DNA from: Luteolibacter sp.
Lineage (GTDB): Bacteria; Verrucomicrobiota; Verrucomicrobiia; Verrucomicrobiales; Akkermansiaceae
Direction of reading: 5' to 3'
NCBI GenBank assembly: GCA_030696085.1
Contig: JAUYNL010000081.1
Coordinates: 1-64,000, forward strand
DNA: 64,000 nucleotides
Part shown: positions 56,828-64,000 of the stretch, one piece after another
Layout: each line of letters opens with the position of its first letter
Position numbering within the stretch: position 1 is the first letter of the stretch
Made by a program: the position numbers and the translations under genes
Notes under the pieces: generated by a model
The model's input: the letters and a program-made list of their open reading frames with translations, nothing else
Told to the model about the DNA's origin: nothing
The model's database searches: none

Positions 56828-57633
56828 CGTTTGCGGACGGGTGTGGCGACGGGCGGTGCCGATTCTGTGGCGGGTTCCGGTTGCGGCAGGGAGACGACGA
56901 GTTGCTGGAGTTGGTCGATCACGCCACCGAGGCGTTTCGCGTCGTTATCCAATTGGCGGATGGATGAGGAGAGCACGGCCCCGACCGTGGCGTCCTGGCG
57001 GTAGCCGAGCGGTGCGTTGAAGCCGGGCTCGGAAACCTGGAAAACGCTGGAGCCATCCGCCTCGGGCACGAGCCGGTGCGGACGGACGGAGAGGGTGATG
57101 TTCTTGCCGGAAGAAAGCCGCACCTCGTGGCTGAAGGGGGGGGCGCTATCCGAAGATTCGATCTTCCAGCCGGCGGGTGTTTGGGCGAGCAGTTTGGCGG
57201 GAAATGGGGCGAGCAATTTCACCTGCGCCGGATCGATGGTGCCGGAGCCGCTTTTGAGTGCCTCCACCCGCACGGCGAGTCCCGGGCGTGGGCCGGGCGT
57301 CGGATCAGCCACGATTTCCTCACCTGCGGGCGGTGCCGGGGTTTCCGTTTGCGGGATGAGGATGGCCCCTTCCGGGGCCTTGCCGATTACCAGCACCGGC
57401 GGCTTGGCCTCCGGGCTTACGGCGGCGGGCGGTGGGGCGGACTCCTCCTGAAGCGCCGGCACGGGCGGCTTGCGGAAAGGATCGGGCGCGGCGGCCACGG
57501 TTTCCTCATCAGGCTGGAATTCACTGAAGGTCTCGAGCAAGGGGTTTTCATAGGGGGTCTGCGCGATGATCTGGGCGGCCAACGATGGCATGGCCGCAAG
57601 CGTGACAAAAGTGAGGGCGAGGCGTGCGTTCAT
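56824..57633 (-). CDS. Exported hypothetical protein of the secretion-like operon
   Basis: A 269-residue protein with a signal peptide (MNARLALTFVTLAAMPSLAAQ), a long Pro/Glu/Ala-rich region and a C-terminal domain with SSGKNITLSVRPHRLVP and a helical end (SSSIRQLDNDAKRLGGVIDQLQQL). No family is recognised. It could be a periplasmic connector to the secretin, a guess from position. ATGA overlaps occur at both ends. Confidence 0.7.
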   Translation of the reverse strand: MNARLALTFVTLAAMPSLAAQIIAQTPYENPLLETFSEFQPDEETVAAAPDPFRKPPVPALQEESAPPPAAVSPEAKPPVLVIGKAPEGAILIPQTETPAPPAGEEIVADPTPGPRPGLAVRVEALKSGSGTIDPAQVKLLAPFPAKLLAQTPAGWKIESSDSAPPFSHEVRLSSGKNITLSVRPHRLVPEADGSSVFQVSEPGFNAPLGYRQDATVGAVLSSSIRQLDNDAKRLGGVIDQLQQLVVSLPQPEPATESAPPVATPVRKR

Positions 57634-58418
57634 CGTCCGGCGGGTTGGATTTGGATCGAGTCGGTGGTGATCAGACCGGCGGGGCGTGGTGTGTCGTTGG
57701 CATCCTCCTGATTGGCGGGCAGTGTGGGACTGTCCGCGCGCAGTTCGGCGGATGGAATGGAGGTCTCGATCAGGCGGTTCCACTTATCGAGCAGCTCGAC
57801 ACCCTCGGTGCGCAGGGTCTGGCATTTTTCCTGATAGTCCATCAGGTGGAGGAGAAGCTGGCGGGCCTGGGCGACTTCATCGGGAGTCCAGCGGAGCTGG
57901 CGGCTCTGATAGAGAACCGGCACGTCGAGCACAATGCGATCAAGATGACCACCGGGAGCCTCTGCGGTGAGGACGTGCTGGACGCGAAGATTGGTCTCCT
58001 CAAAAACGGAGGCGGAATCCGCCTGCCGCAGGGCTTGGCGTGGATCGCTGGGGATAGGCTTGTCGGCGGCTCCGGCCTCGCCGGGCAGGCTGTTGCGGCT
58101 CGGCATGAGGCTTGCCGGGGAGGCAGCGGTGGCGCCGGCGATCATGGATGGGGTTTTCCCGGCGGAACCCGGCGCAATCATGGCGGGCGCGGGCAGAATG
58201 ACGGGCTTGGTGATGTAGAGCAGGCAGAACAGGGCCGCGACGGCGGTGCTGGAGAACAGCAGCCATGGATAGGCTCGCTGGGCCGGGCAACTCGGGGAAA
58301 CGCGGCGGTTCGCCGAGGAGTAGGAACCGGATGACGGGGCAAGCACGGCGGGCAGCGAGGGAATGTTCTCGCCGCCCGGCTTGCCGGTGGTCGTTCTGTG
58401 GGCGGGCAAGGGTTTCAT
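57630..58418 (-). CDS. Single-pass membrane protein of the secretion-like operon
   Basis: A 262-residue protein with a cytoplasmic N-terminus of about 50 residues, one membrane helix (WLLFSSTAVAALFCLLYIT, about 52-70), and a periplasmic part with a helical segment (DEVAQARQLLLHLMDYQEKCQTLRTEGVELLDKWNRL). The topology is that of bitopic T2SS/T4P scaffold proteins (GspL/M, PilN/O), but the sequence is not one I recognise. ATGA overlaps on both sides. Confidence 0.7.
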   Translation of the reverse strand: MKPLPAHRTTTGKPGGENIPSLPAVLAPSSGSYSSANRRVSPSCPAQRAYPWLLFSSTAVAALFCLLYITKPVILPAPAMIAPGSAGKTPSMIAGATAASPASLMPSRNSLPGEAGAADKPIPSDPRQALRQADSASVFEETNLRVQHVLTAEAPGGHLDRIVLDVPVLYQSRQLRWTPDEVAQARQLLLHLMDYQEKCQTLRTEGVELLDKWNRLIETSIPSAELRADSPTLPANQEDANDTPRPAGLITTDSIQIQPAGR

Positions 58419-58885
58419 GGCTTCATCGGAGGAGAAATCGCGCCGGGAGGCATTGCGGCTCTCGGTTCGGCGGCGATCGCGTGGCTGATGATCGTTTGGT
58501 TGGAGACACCGGGAAAGGTGGTGATGGTCATCGACTCGCGGCTAAGACGAAGGTGGCGGAGGACTCCGCCGGTATGGCTGGTGGCTTGCAGACCGGGAAT
58601 GACTTCCAGTGCGCCACCGCCGATGCGCTGGCGGCCGATGCCATCGGAGCGGTAGATTTCAAAAGTGGAGTGGGAATCCTCCTCGCCCTCCGCCGTCACC
58701 CGGACCCGTATGCCATCGGTGTGGACGTGAAAGGCAATGGGTTTCATCGGGATGGGAGTCATCTTTTCGCCGGTGATTTTGAAATGAGCCTGCAGGAGGA
58801 AATCCCCCACATGTTTGAACTCCGCCGCCGCAGCGGCTGCGGAGGCGAGGGCGAGACTGATCGCAATGGAGGAAATCCGCATCAT
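58415..58885 (-). CDS. Small exported protein of the secretion-like operon
   Basis: A 156-residue protein with a clear signal peptide (MMRISSIAISLALASAAAAAAE) and a beta-rich body (FHVHTDGIRVRVTAEGEEDSHS). The family is unknown. Its start overlaps the pseudopilin stop (ATGA), suggesting it works with the pseudopilin in the periplasm. Confidence 0.7.
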   Translation of the reverse strand: MMRISSIAISLALASAAAAAAEFKHVGDFLLQAHFKITGEKMTPIPMKPIAFHVHTDGIRVRVTAEGEEDSHSTFEIYRSDGIGRQRIGGGALEVIPGLQATSHTGGVLRHLRLSRESMTITTFPGVSNQTIISHAIAAEPRAAMPPGAISPPMKP

Positions 58886-59295
58886 TCGCCCACGTCCCAG
58901 AGGTGGTCTCGGATGTCGCCGGAAGGGTCGTATGGGACTCCGGAACCGGCGTTGATGACGGGGGGAGAGACGTTGACCAGAATGCCAAGCTGGGCACCTG
59001 TGAGTGATTTCACCGTCGGCAGGGCGGTAGCGTTGCCCGGCGGCAGGTAAGGAATGATGTCCGCCGCCACGATGGTGCTGACGACCTTCGTCGGGTTGTC
59101 CGCGAGAAACATGCGCTGGGCGGAATAGACCCTGCGAAGGGTCTCGGAGGCTTCCCTGCCGAGTTTCCACTCATCCATTTTTCCCGAAACGAACAGCCCC
59201 GTACTGATCAAGGCAATCAAAACCATGATGACGATGGTCATCTCCAGAAGCGTGAACGCCCGTCTGGCTGGAGTGGTTTGACTCTGCATGTTCAT
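58882..59295 (-). CDS. Pseudopilin (prepilin-type N-terminal motif)
   Basis: A 137-residue protein with the cleavage/methylation sequence RRAFTLLEMTIVIMVLIALISTGLF. The residue before Phe is Ala rather than the usual Gly, but the +5 Glu is present. The helix is followed by a short globular domain. It is the only pseudopilin in the visible part of the operon and would be the piston or pilus subunit. Confidence 0.82.
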   Translation of the reverse strand: MNMQSQTTPARRAFTLLEMTIVIMVLIALISTGLFVSGKMDEWKLGREASETLRRVYSAQRMFLADNPTKVVSTIVAADIIPYLPPGNATALPTVKSLTGAQLGILVNVSPPVINAGSGVPYDPSGDIRDHLWDVGE

Positions 59296-59351
59296 GACCC
59301 CTGAAAATTAAGTGATCCCGAGGGTCTTGCAAAGCGTGAAATTCAGATTTA

Positions 59352-59765
59352 TCAGCCTTTCAAGAGTTCCAAAGCTTCCATGAAGTTTTTACGGAATTCC
59401 GGATCCTCGACCAGGCTCTTGAGGTAAAGCAGGGCGAAGAATACCGAAGTTGAGATGACGACCACGGAGAACAACCACCAGGTGACGGATTTTTCCTTGG
59501 GCGCGATGAAGGGCACATACCATGCCTCGCGATCCACGATCTGGGCGGTGAACATCTGGTTGTTTTCCTTCAACTGCCGGATGAGCTCGTCGGCGGCCTC
59601 GCTGCTGGCGGCGATGAAGAGATGCTTGTAGCGTTTTCCGGGAGCATCGGGCAAATCGACGGCACGGATCCCGGCCGGGATGGATTCCGGCGGGCGGAGC
59701 GTCAGAATGTGGAGTTCGTAAACAAACTTCTCACGCAGCCAGCGGTCGAATCGGGTGAGTTGCAT
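59352..59765 (-). CDS. Hypothetical membrane protein of the secretion-like operon
   Basis: A 137-residue protein: soluble N-terminal part (about 1-85, YELHILTLRPPESIPAG…) and one C-terminal membrane helix (WWLFSVVVISTSVFFALLYL, about 92-111) with a charged tail. I do not recognise it. It lies 10 bases after the platform-protein gene, a place often taken by assembly factors. Confidence 0.68.
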   Translation of the reverse strand: MQLTRFDRWLREKFVYELHILTLRPPESIPAGIRAVDLPDAPGKRYKHLFIAASSEAADELIRQLKENNQMFTAQIVDREAWYVPFIAPKEKSVTWWLFSVVVISTSVFFALLYLKSLVEDPEFRKNFMEALELLKG

Positions 59766-59775
59766 GGCGCCTTGC

Positions 59776-60909
59776 TCAGATTCCGGATTGCATCATCTTC
59801 GGACCCATCAGGAAAATCGGCAGGAAGGTGCCGACGAAAACCGCAGCGATCAAGCTCACCGCGATGATGAGCACGACGAAACTGATGGCGGCGGCAAAGG
59901 CGTTCATGTGGTTTTGCAGATCCTCCTCGTACATTTCGGCGAGCATGTCGAGCTGGGCGTCGAGCGACGCGGATTTCTCACCGATGGCGAGCATGTGGGT
60001 GACCTGCGCGTCCACCGAGGTGTATTTGGCGAAGGCGGTGGAGAGCGGCACGCCGGAGTGTTCGTATTTGTCCGCTGCGTTGCGCAATTCCTCGTAGAAC
60101 GGGGTGTTGCGCACGCTGTTGGCGGAGACCCGGATGGACTTGGCGAGGTTGATACCGTTGGAATGCAGCAGTTTGATGGTGGAGATAAAGGTCATCTGGC
60201 GCAGACTCATGATCAGCAGCCGCAGCAGCCGCCATTTCGACATGACGAACCCAAGGATCAGGTTGCGGACTTTTGCGGAACGGGCGATGGTCACCCCGAT
60301 GGTGATCACCGCGATGATGAAAACCGGCCAGACCGCTTGGGTGAAATGGCTGACCTTGAAGGAAATGGCGGTCATGCCATCCGGCTTCGCACCCACGCCG
60401 TTGAGCATTTCCTCCACCTGCGGAACGATTTTAACCTGCGAGACGATGAACGCTCCGGTGAGAACGCCGATGATCACGCCTGGGGTGATGGTGGCTTTCT
60501 TGAGTTGTTTCTGGAAGAAGAGCTCGCTTTTCAAGCGGGTGGCGAGTGATTGAAATGCGTGATGGAGCTGGCCCGCGTCCGAGCCCGCCTGGATCAGGCC
60601 GACGATCGTCTCGCTGAAGCGGCCGGTGCGGCGGAAGGCTTCATGCACGTTGATGCCGGAGTTGATGTCCTCGCGGACGTGATGCAGGGCATCGACCATG
60701 GTTTTGTTAGGAAGTCCGTGGCTGTAATACTTCAGCGCGTCAGCCGTGTTGATCTGGGCGCGTAGCATCGAGCCGAGGCCGCGGAACATGTCCACGAGTT
60801 CCTTCTTGGTGAACTCCTTGACCTTTTTCGGCTGGTTGAGCGCGGCGAGCAGCCCTTTGGGAGCGCCTGCGGCGGCATCGGGTTTGGCAGTGGTGGTGGC
60901 GCTAGTCAT
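59776..60909 (-). CDS. Type II secretion/type IV pilus inner-membrane platform protein (GspF/PilC)
   Basis: A 377-residue protein with two repeated cytoplasmic helical domains (GLGSMLRAQINTADALK; LRQMTFISTIKLLHSNGINLAKS) and three membrane helices, the last ending FLPIFLMGPKMM. These are hallmarks of GspF/PilC. It docks the ATPase to the pseudopilus. Its start overlaps the ATPase stop by eight bases. Confidence 0.9.
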   Translation of the reverse strand: MTSATTTAKPDAAAGAPKGLLAALNQPKKVKEFTKKELVDMFRGLGSMLRAQINTADALKYYSHGLPNKTMVDALHHVREDINSGINVHEAFRRTGRFSETIVGLIQAGSDAGQLHHAFQSLATRLKSELFFQKQLKKATITPGVIIGVLTGAFIVSQVKIVPQVEEMLNGVGAKPDGMTAISFKVSHFTQAVWPVFIIAVITIGVTIARSAKVRNLILGFVMSKWRLLRLLIMSLRQMTFISTIKLLHSNGINLAKSIRVSANSVRNTPFYEELRNAADKYEHSGVPLSTAFAKYTSVDAQVTHMLAIGEKSASLDAQLDMLAEMYEEDLQNHMNAFAAAISFVVLIIAVSLIAAVFVGTFLPIFLMGPKMMQSGI

Positions 60910-62599
60910 CGGTGTAGGTCATGTCGATGACCTTGCTGACGGCGGCAAGGTCGGTTTTGCCCTCGCGCAGCAGGCGCAGGCCGCTGCGGCGGAGGTTGGG
61001 AAGGACGCCTTCCTCGGCGACTTTGACTTCCAGCTCGTAGGGAGTCATCTCGCCCTTGGAGAGCATGTCGGAGACTTTCGGGGTGATGGGGATGATTTCG
61101 AGAATGGCGGTGCGGCCGCTATAGCCGGAGTTCCGGCATTCCTGGCAGCCGTCCTGTCTGGCGGCGAATAGCGGGATGGCGGCCCAGGTGTCATCGAGGC
61201 TGAAAGTTTTGCGGTCGAGTTCGGTGATGCCTTGAATGGCTTCCTTGCAATATGGGCAGAGCATCTTCACCAGCCGCTGGGCGCAGGCGGCCTTGAGCGT
61301 CTGGGCGATTTTCCAGCGCTCGATGCCGAGTTGTTCAAAACGTTCAATGATCTGCGAGGCGCGGGGCGTGTGAATGGTGGTGAGCACCTTGTGGCCGGTG
61401 ACGGCCGCCTCGATGGCGAGTTCGGCGGATTCGAGATCGCGCACCTCGCCCATGAGGATGATGTCCGGGTCGGAGCGCATGAAGGAGGCGATCATCGGCT
61501 TGAACTCCTTGGCGCTGCGCAAATCGCAGTGGGTGATGCCGGGCACTTCGTCCTCGACTGGATTTTCGAGGGTCAGGATGTTGACTTCCGGGCGGTTGAG
61601 TTCGCGCAGGATGGCGTTGAGGGTGGTGGATTTCCCGGAGCCGGTGGGGCCGGACATGACGATGATGCCGGCGGGGATTTTCATCACCTTGTTGAGCGCG
61701 AACATGGTCTCGTCATCAAAGGCGAGGGTGCCCTTGCCGAGGGTGACGTTGATGTTGCTCTTGTCGAGCAAACGCATGGTGACGTGATAGCCGCGGTAAG
61801 TGCGGTGGCGCTCGTAGCGGATATCGATGGGGCGGTGGAAATAGGAGATGGTGAAACGCCCGGAAATGCCTGGAACCGTGTTGCGGATCTCAGTGGGTAG
61901 TTTCATCAGATTGAGCAGGAAGGCATCGAGCCGGTCCTTGAGCTTCATCGGAATCTCCACCTTGTCGCCGATGTCGCCATCCACCCGGAAGGCATAGTAG
62001 AAGGTTTCCTTCTCCACCTTGAAGTGGACGTCTGAAGCACGTGTCCGAACCGCATCCGACATGATGGTGGCGATGAGCTGGGCCATCGGCTCGGTGTAGT
62101 CGGTGGTGACGTCGAAGTCGTGGATGCCATCGTCCATGTCCTCGACGTCGATGGCTTCGAGTTCGGAGCGGCTGGGGCCGTTGTTGGTGGCGACGGACTC
62201 GATGGCACGGTTGATTTCCGAGGCGAGCGTGACGATTTTGACGATTTCCAGATCGGGAAAACGAGGCGCGAGATACTCCTCGGCGAGCGGACTCCATGGA
62301 TTGGCGATGGCGACGATGAGCTTGTCCGATCCGGCGATGCACAGCGGAGCGAAAAAGCCGCGGGTCATGACCGTGGAGTCGCAGGCGCCGTGCAACGAGC
62401 CATCGCAGAACTCGGCGACCTTCGGGAAGAAGGGCAGGCCGTTGATCCTGGCGACGGCCGCCATGAAGCTGTAGCGGGTGACGCGGTTGGGCACCTGGTC
62501 CTGGGCGAGCTCGGCATAACTCGGATCATGACCGGCCAGCTCGCCCATGATGCGGCGGCTGATGAGTTCGTTGAAGGAGATGCCGTCGAATTCGATCAT
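60902..62599 (-). CDS. Type II secretion/type IV pilus assembly ATPase (GspE/PilB)
   Basis: A 565-residue hexameric motor. Walker A is MSGPTGSGKSTTLNAIL; the Asp box is NPVEDEVPGITHCDLR; Walker B is PDIILMGEVRDLESAELAIEAA; and the His box is TGHKVLTTIHTPRA. A zinc-binding pair of CxxC motifs is present (LCPYC, CQEC). The N-terminal 200 residues differ from classic GspE N1 domains. It powers the pseudopilus or pilus. Confidence 0.93.
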   Translation of the reverse strand: MIEFDGISFNELISRRIMGELAGHDPSYAELAQDQVPNRVTRYSFMAAVARINGLPFFPKVAEFCDGSLHGACDSTVMTRGFFAPLCIAGSDKLIVAIANPWSPLAEEYLAPRFPDLEIVKIVTLASEINRAIESVATNNGPSRSELEAIDVEDMDDGIHDFDVTTDYTEPMAQLIATIMSDAVRTRASDVHFKVEKETFYYAFRVDGDIGDKVEIPMKLKDRLDAFLLNLMKLPTEIRNTVPGISGRFTISYFHRPIDIRYERHRTYRGYHVTMRLLDKSNINVTLGKGTLAFDDETMFALNKVMKIPAGIIVMSGPTGSGKSTTLNAILRELNRPEVNILTLENPVEDEVPGITHCDLRSAKEFKPMIASFMRSDPDIILMGEVRDLESAELAIEAAVTGHKVLTTIHTPRASQIIERFEQLGIERWKIAQTLKAACAQRLVKMLCPYCKEAIQGITELDRKTFSLDDTWAAIPLFAARQDGCQECRNSGYSGRTAILEIIPITPKVSDMLSKGEMTPYELEVKVAEEGVLPNLRRSGLRLLREGKTDLAAVSKVIDMTYTDD

Positions 62600-63186
62600 A
62601 GCTCGAAATGCTTCCGTGTTAGAAACGTCCAGCTCTCATAATCAAGGCGGGCGATGGTGACGAAAGGGCGGATGCCGAAGCGCTTGTAAACGACAACGGC
62701 GATTTCCTCTGCGAGGATGGCGGCGGCCACGGGATTGGCGGAAGCGGTGCCGATGGCGTCGGTGTCCTCGGCATAGATGACCGGGGAAAGCAGCACCCGC
62801 GCGAGTTTGTGGAGCTGGTCGAAGGAATCGTAGAAGGCCGAAGGAGCGATCAGCTTGCCGGCGAACGGGATCAGCGGCGCGTAGGGCGTGAGGGTGAGGG
62901 CCACCTTGTTGCCGAGTTCCAGAATCGCAGGGCTGAGGTGCTCCTCATCGTGACCCTGGACCCGGGCGACCGCTTCTAACAAATCGGTGGGTCTGCCGAG
63001 CGCCTGGGATTCGCGGGCGGCGGCGATGGCCTGGTTGATCTCGGTGGCGCTGGCCGCGCGGGCCTCGTGCAGGGCCTCGGCGGTCTTCATCAGGCACTCT
63101 TCGGCAAAATCCCGGACTTCGCCGGAGGGTGGGCGTGGCGGAGCCTGCGGCGGCGGCGCTTCAACGGCTAAAAAAGGGGAGGACAT
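62596..63186 (-). CDS. Hypothetical protein preceding the secretion ATPase
   Basis: A 196-residue soluble protein with a Pro-rich N-terminus, a helical middle and a hydrophobic C-terminal part (NPVAAAILAEEIAVVVYKRFGIRPFVTIARLDYESW). No family is recognised. Its stop overlaps the ATPase start (ATGA). It may be an ATPase-associated cytoplasmic factor. A repeat-like leader (63197-63231) sits just upstream. Confidence 0.68.
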   Translation of the reverse strand: MSSPFLAVEAPPPQAPPRPPSGEVRDFAEECLMKTAEALHEARAASATEINQAIAAARESQALGRPTDLLEAVARVQGHDEEHLSPAILELGNKVALTLTPYAPLIPFAGKLIAPSAFYDSFDQLHKLARVLLSPVIYAEDTDAIGTASANPVAAAILAEEIAVVVYKRFGIRPFVTIARLDYESWTFLTRKHFEL

Positions 63187-63196
63187 GGGGCACGGG

Positions 63197-63231
63197 GGAA
63201 ATTCTAAATCTTAAGCACGAAATTCGAAACG
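63197..63231 (-). repeat. AT-rich repeat-like leader upstream of the 62596-63186 gene
   Basis: On the minus strand the bases before this gene hold TTTCGAATTTCGTGCTTAAG and a following TTTAGAATTTCC, made of imperfect repeats of AATTTC. It is similar in position, though not in exact sequence, to the leader elements of the ATP synthase genes. Confidence 0.5.
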
Positions 63232-63295
63232 GAAGAGGAGAGGGCCGGAAGCTCGAATAGGCTTTTGACTTTCCAATCTTCCGCACCCGATCCGC

Positions 63296-64000
63296 TCACT
63301 TCCTCGCCCGGCTGAAGCGGGGTTGGGTGGATTGAACACGGGCCGGTGGGGCTTCTCCGGTGAGTTCGCCACCTCTGGGGAAATAGGGTGCCTGCACGGG
63401 CTGGAGGCCGCGAACGCTGCGTTTCAGATTCGCTTCATGGGCGGGGCCGGGGTTTTCAGGATCAATCCATTCATGATCGCAATCCAGAGTCGTCGCGCCA
63501 CGGATCCGGTTGCTGGCCCCACGATTCGCCCCAACACTGGATGGATTGTAGGACTTGGGCGTGACCACGAACACCAGACTGGCTTGCTCTTTCACGGATT
63601 CCTTGCTCTTGAAGAAGAAGTTGAGCACCGGAATGTCCCCGAACAAGGGAATCTTGGAGCGGTCGCGGTTTTCCTCTTCGCCATAAAATCCGCCAACCAC
63701 CAGCGAATGGCCATCCGGAACCCGGGCGATGGCCTCCACCATGGATTCGGTCACAAATGGGTAGCTGTTTCCAGTCTGACTGACGACACTTTTGCTTGGG
63801 ACGATCTGGGCGGTGCGGGGACGCATCTTCATGCGGACGGTGCCGTCGGGCAGGAGCGTTGGAGTGACCACCAGCGAAATGCCGATCTCGCGGTGTTTTT
63901 CGGGATCGGAATCGATGGATTTGTCACTTGTGTCGATTTTATAGCGAACCTCCTCGGTGACAATGGGTTCCGATCCCGCCGAACCCGGAGTGGTGGTGGA
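63296..64000 (-). CDS. Secretin (GspD/PilQ family), C-terminal part, cut by window end
   Basis: At least 234 residues, open to the window edge. The secretin-fold signature is visible: ISLVVTPTLLPDGTVRMKM, then VPDGHSLVVGGFYGEEENRDRSKIPLFGDIPVLNFFFKSK and SLVFVVTPKSYNP. The tail of about 75 residues after it is basic and Pro-rich. It forms the outer-membrane channel through which the system works. It is the first visible gene of the operon that continues with the ATPase and platform protein. Confidence 0.88.
   Translation of the reverse strand, partial: STTTPGSAGSEPIVTEEVRYKIDTSDKSIDSDPEKHREIGISLVVTPTLLPDGTVRMKMRPRTAQIVPSKSVVSQTGNSYPFVTESMVEAIARVPDGHSLVVGGFYGEEENRDRSKIPLFGDIPVLNFFFKSKESVKEQASLVFVVTPKSYNPSSVGANRGASNRIRGATTLDCDHEWIDPENPGPAHEANLKRSVRGLQPVQAPYFPRGGELTGEAPPARVQSTQPRFSRARK

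Overview
The window looks like a chromosomal piece of a high-G+C Gram-negative member of the Verrucomicrobiota, probably the Verrucomicrobiales (Luteolibacter/Haloferula-like). That placement is inferred from the gene mix: PEP-CTERM surface proteins, a DUF1501/DUF1800 pair, an ExbB/ExbD/TonB-type module, a SpoIIE-type phosphatase and an RmlD/ManC sugar pathway. Most start codons lack a Shine-Dalgarno sequence and follow pyrimidine-rich or AT-rich leaders. I see no rRNA, tRNA, CRISPR array or complete insertion sequence.

Layout. 1-8.7 kb: end of an unknown gene, a membrane PP2C-type phosphatase, a DegP/HtrA protease followed by an OmpA-domain protein, then ManC and RmlD sugar-nucleotide genes. 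8.8-11.7 kb: a cobalamin riboswitch followed by three genes for a PEP-CTERM surface protein, a surface protein of a B12-riboswitch-linked type, and a pseudopilin. 11.8-17.6 kb: a small regulator with a divergent short gene, a DUF3108-like protein, another PEP-CTERM protein, an SGNH esterase and a membrane acyltransferase. 17.6-25.5 kb, minus strand: DUF1501 and DUF1800 proteins, an unknown protein, ExbD/ExbB/TonB-like genes, a broken Phd-type antitoxin, a spermidine-synthase-like protein and HU. 25.8-32.6 kb: the full F1Fo ATP synthase operon atpBEFHAGDC, with a strong terminator hairpin between atpE and atpF and repeat-like leaders before atpA, atpG, atpD and atpC.

32.7-40.8 kb: alaS, whose 3' end is present twice. 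Between the copies lies a two-gene DNA-methyltransferase plus PD-(D/E)XK nuclease module, so the module appears to have entered at the end of alaS and left the old 3' end stranded next to rlmN. 40.9-45.6 kb: an ABC-F ATPase, a CstA transporter and a short orphan gene. 45.6-56.3 kb, minus strand: an exopolysaccharide/O-antigen-type cluster with glycosyltransferases, an O-antigen-ligase-like protein, a nucleotide-sugar epimerase, a STELLO-like protein and two large GT-C-like membrane proteins. 56.3-64 kb, minus strand: a type II secretion/type IV pilus-like operon with a secretin (cut by the window end), ATPase, inner-membrane platform protein, pseudopilin and six unrecognised accessory proteins, many coupled by ATGA overlaps.

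The strongest leads are the B12 riboswitch operon that includes a pseudopilin, the defence-like module flanked by duplicated alaS ends, the repeated leader element in front of ATP synthase and DUF1501 genes, and the unusual secretion-like operon. All identifications come from reading motifs and recalled family knowledge; no database search was run.
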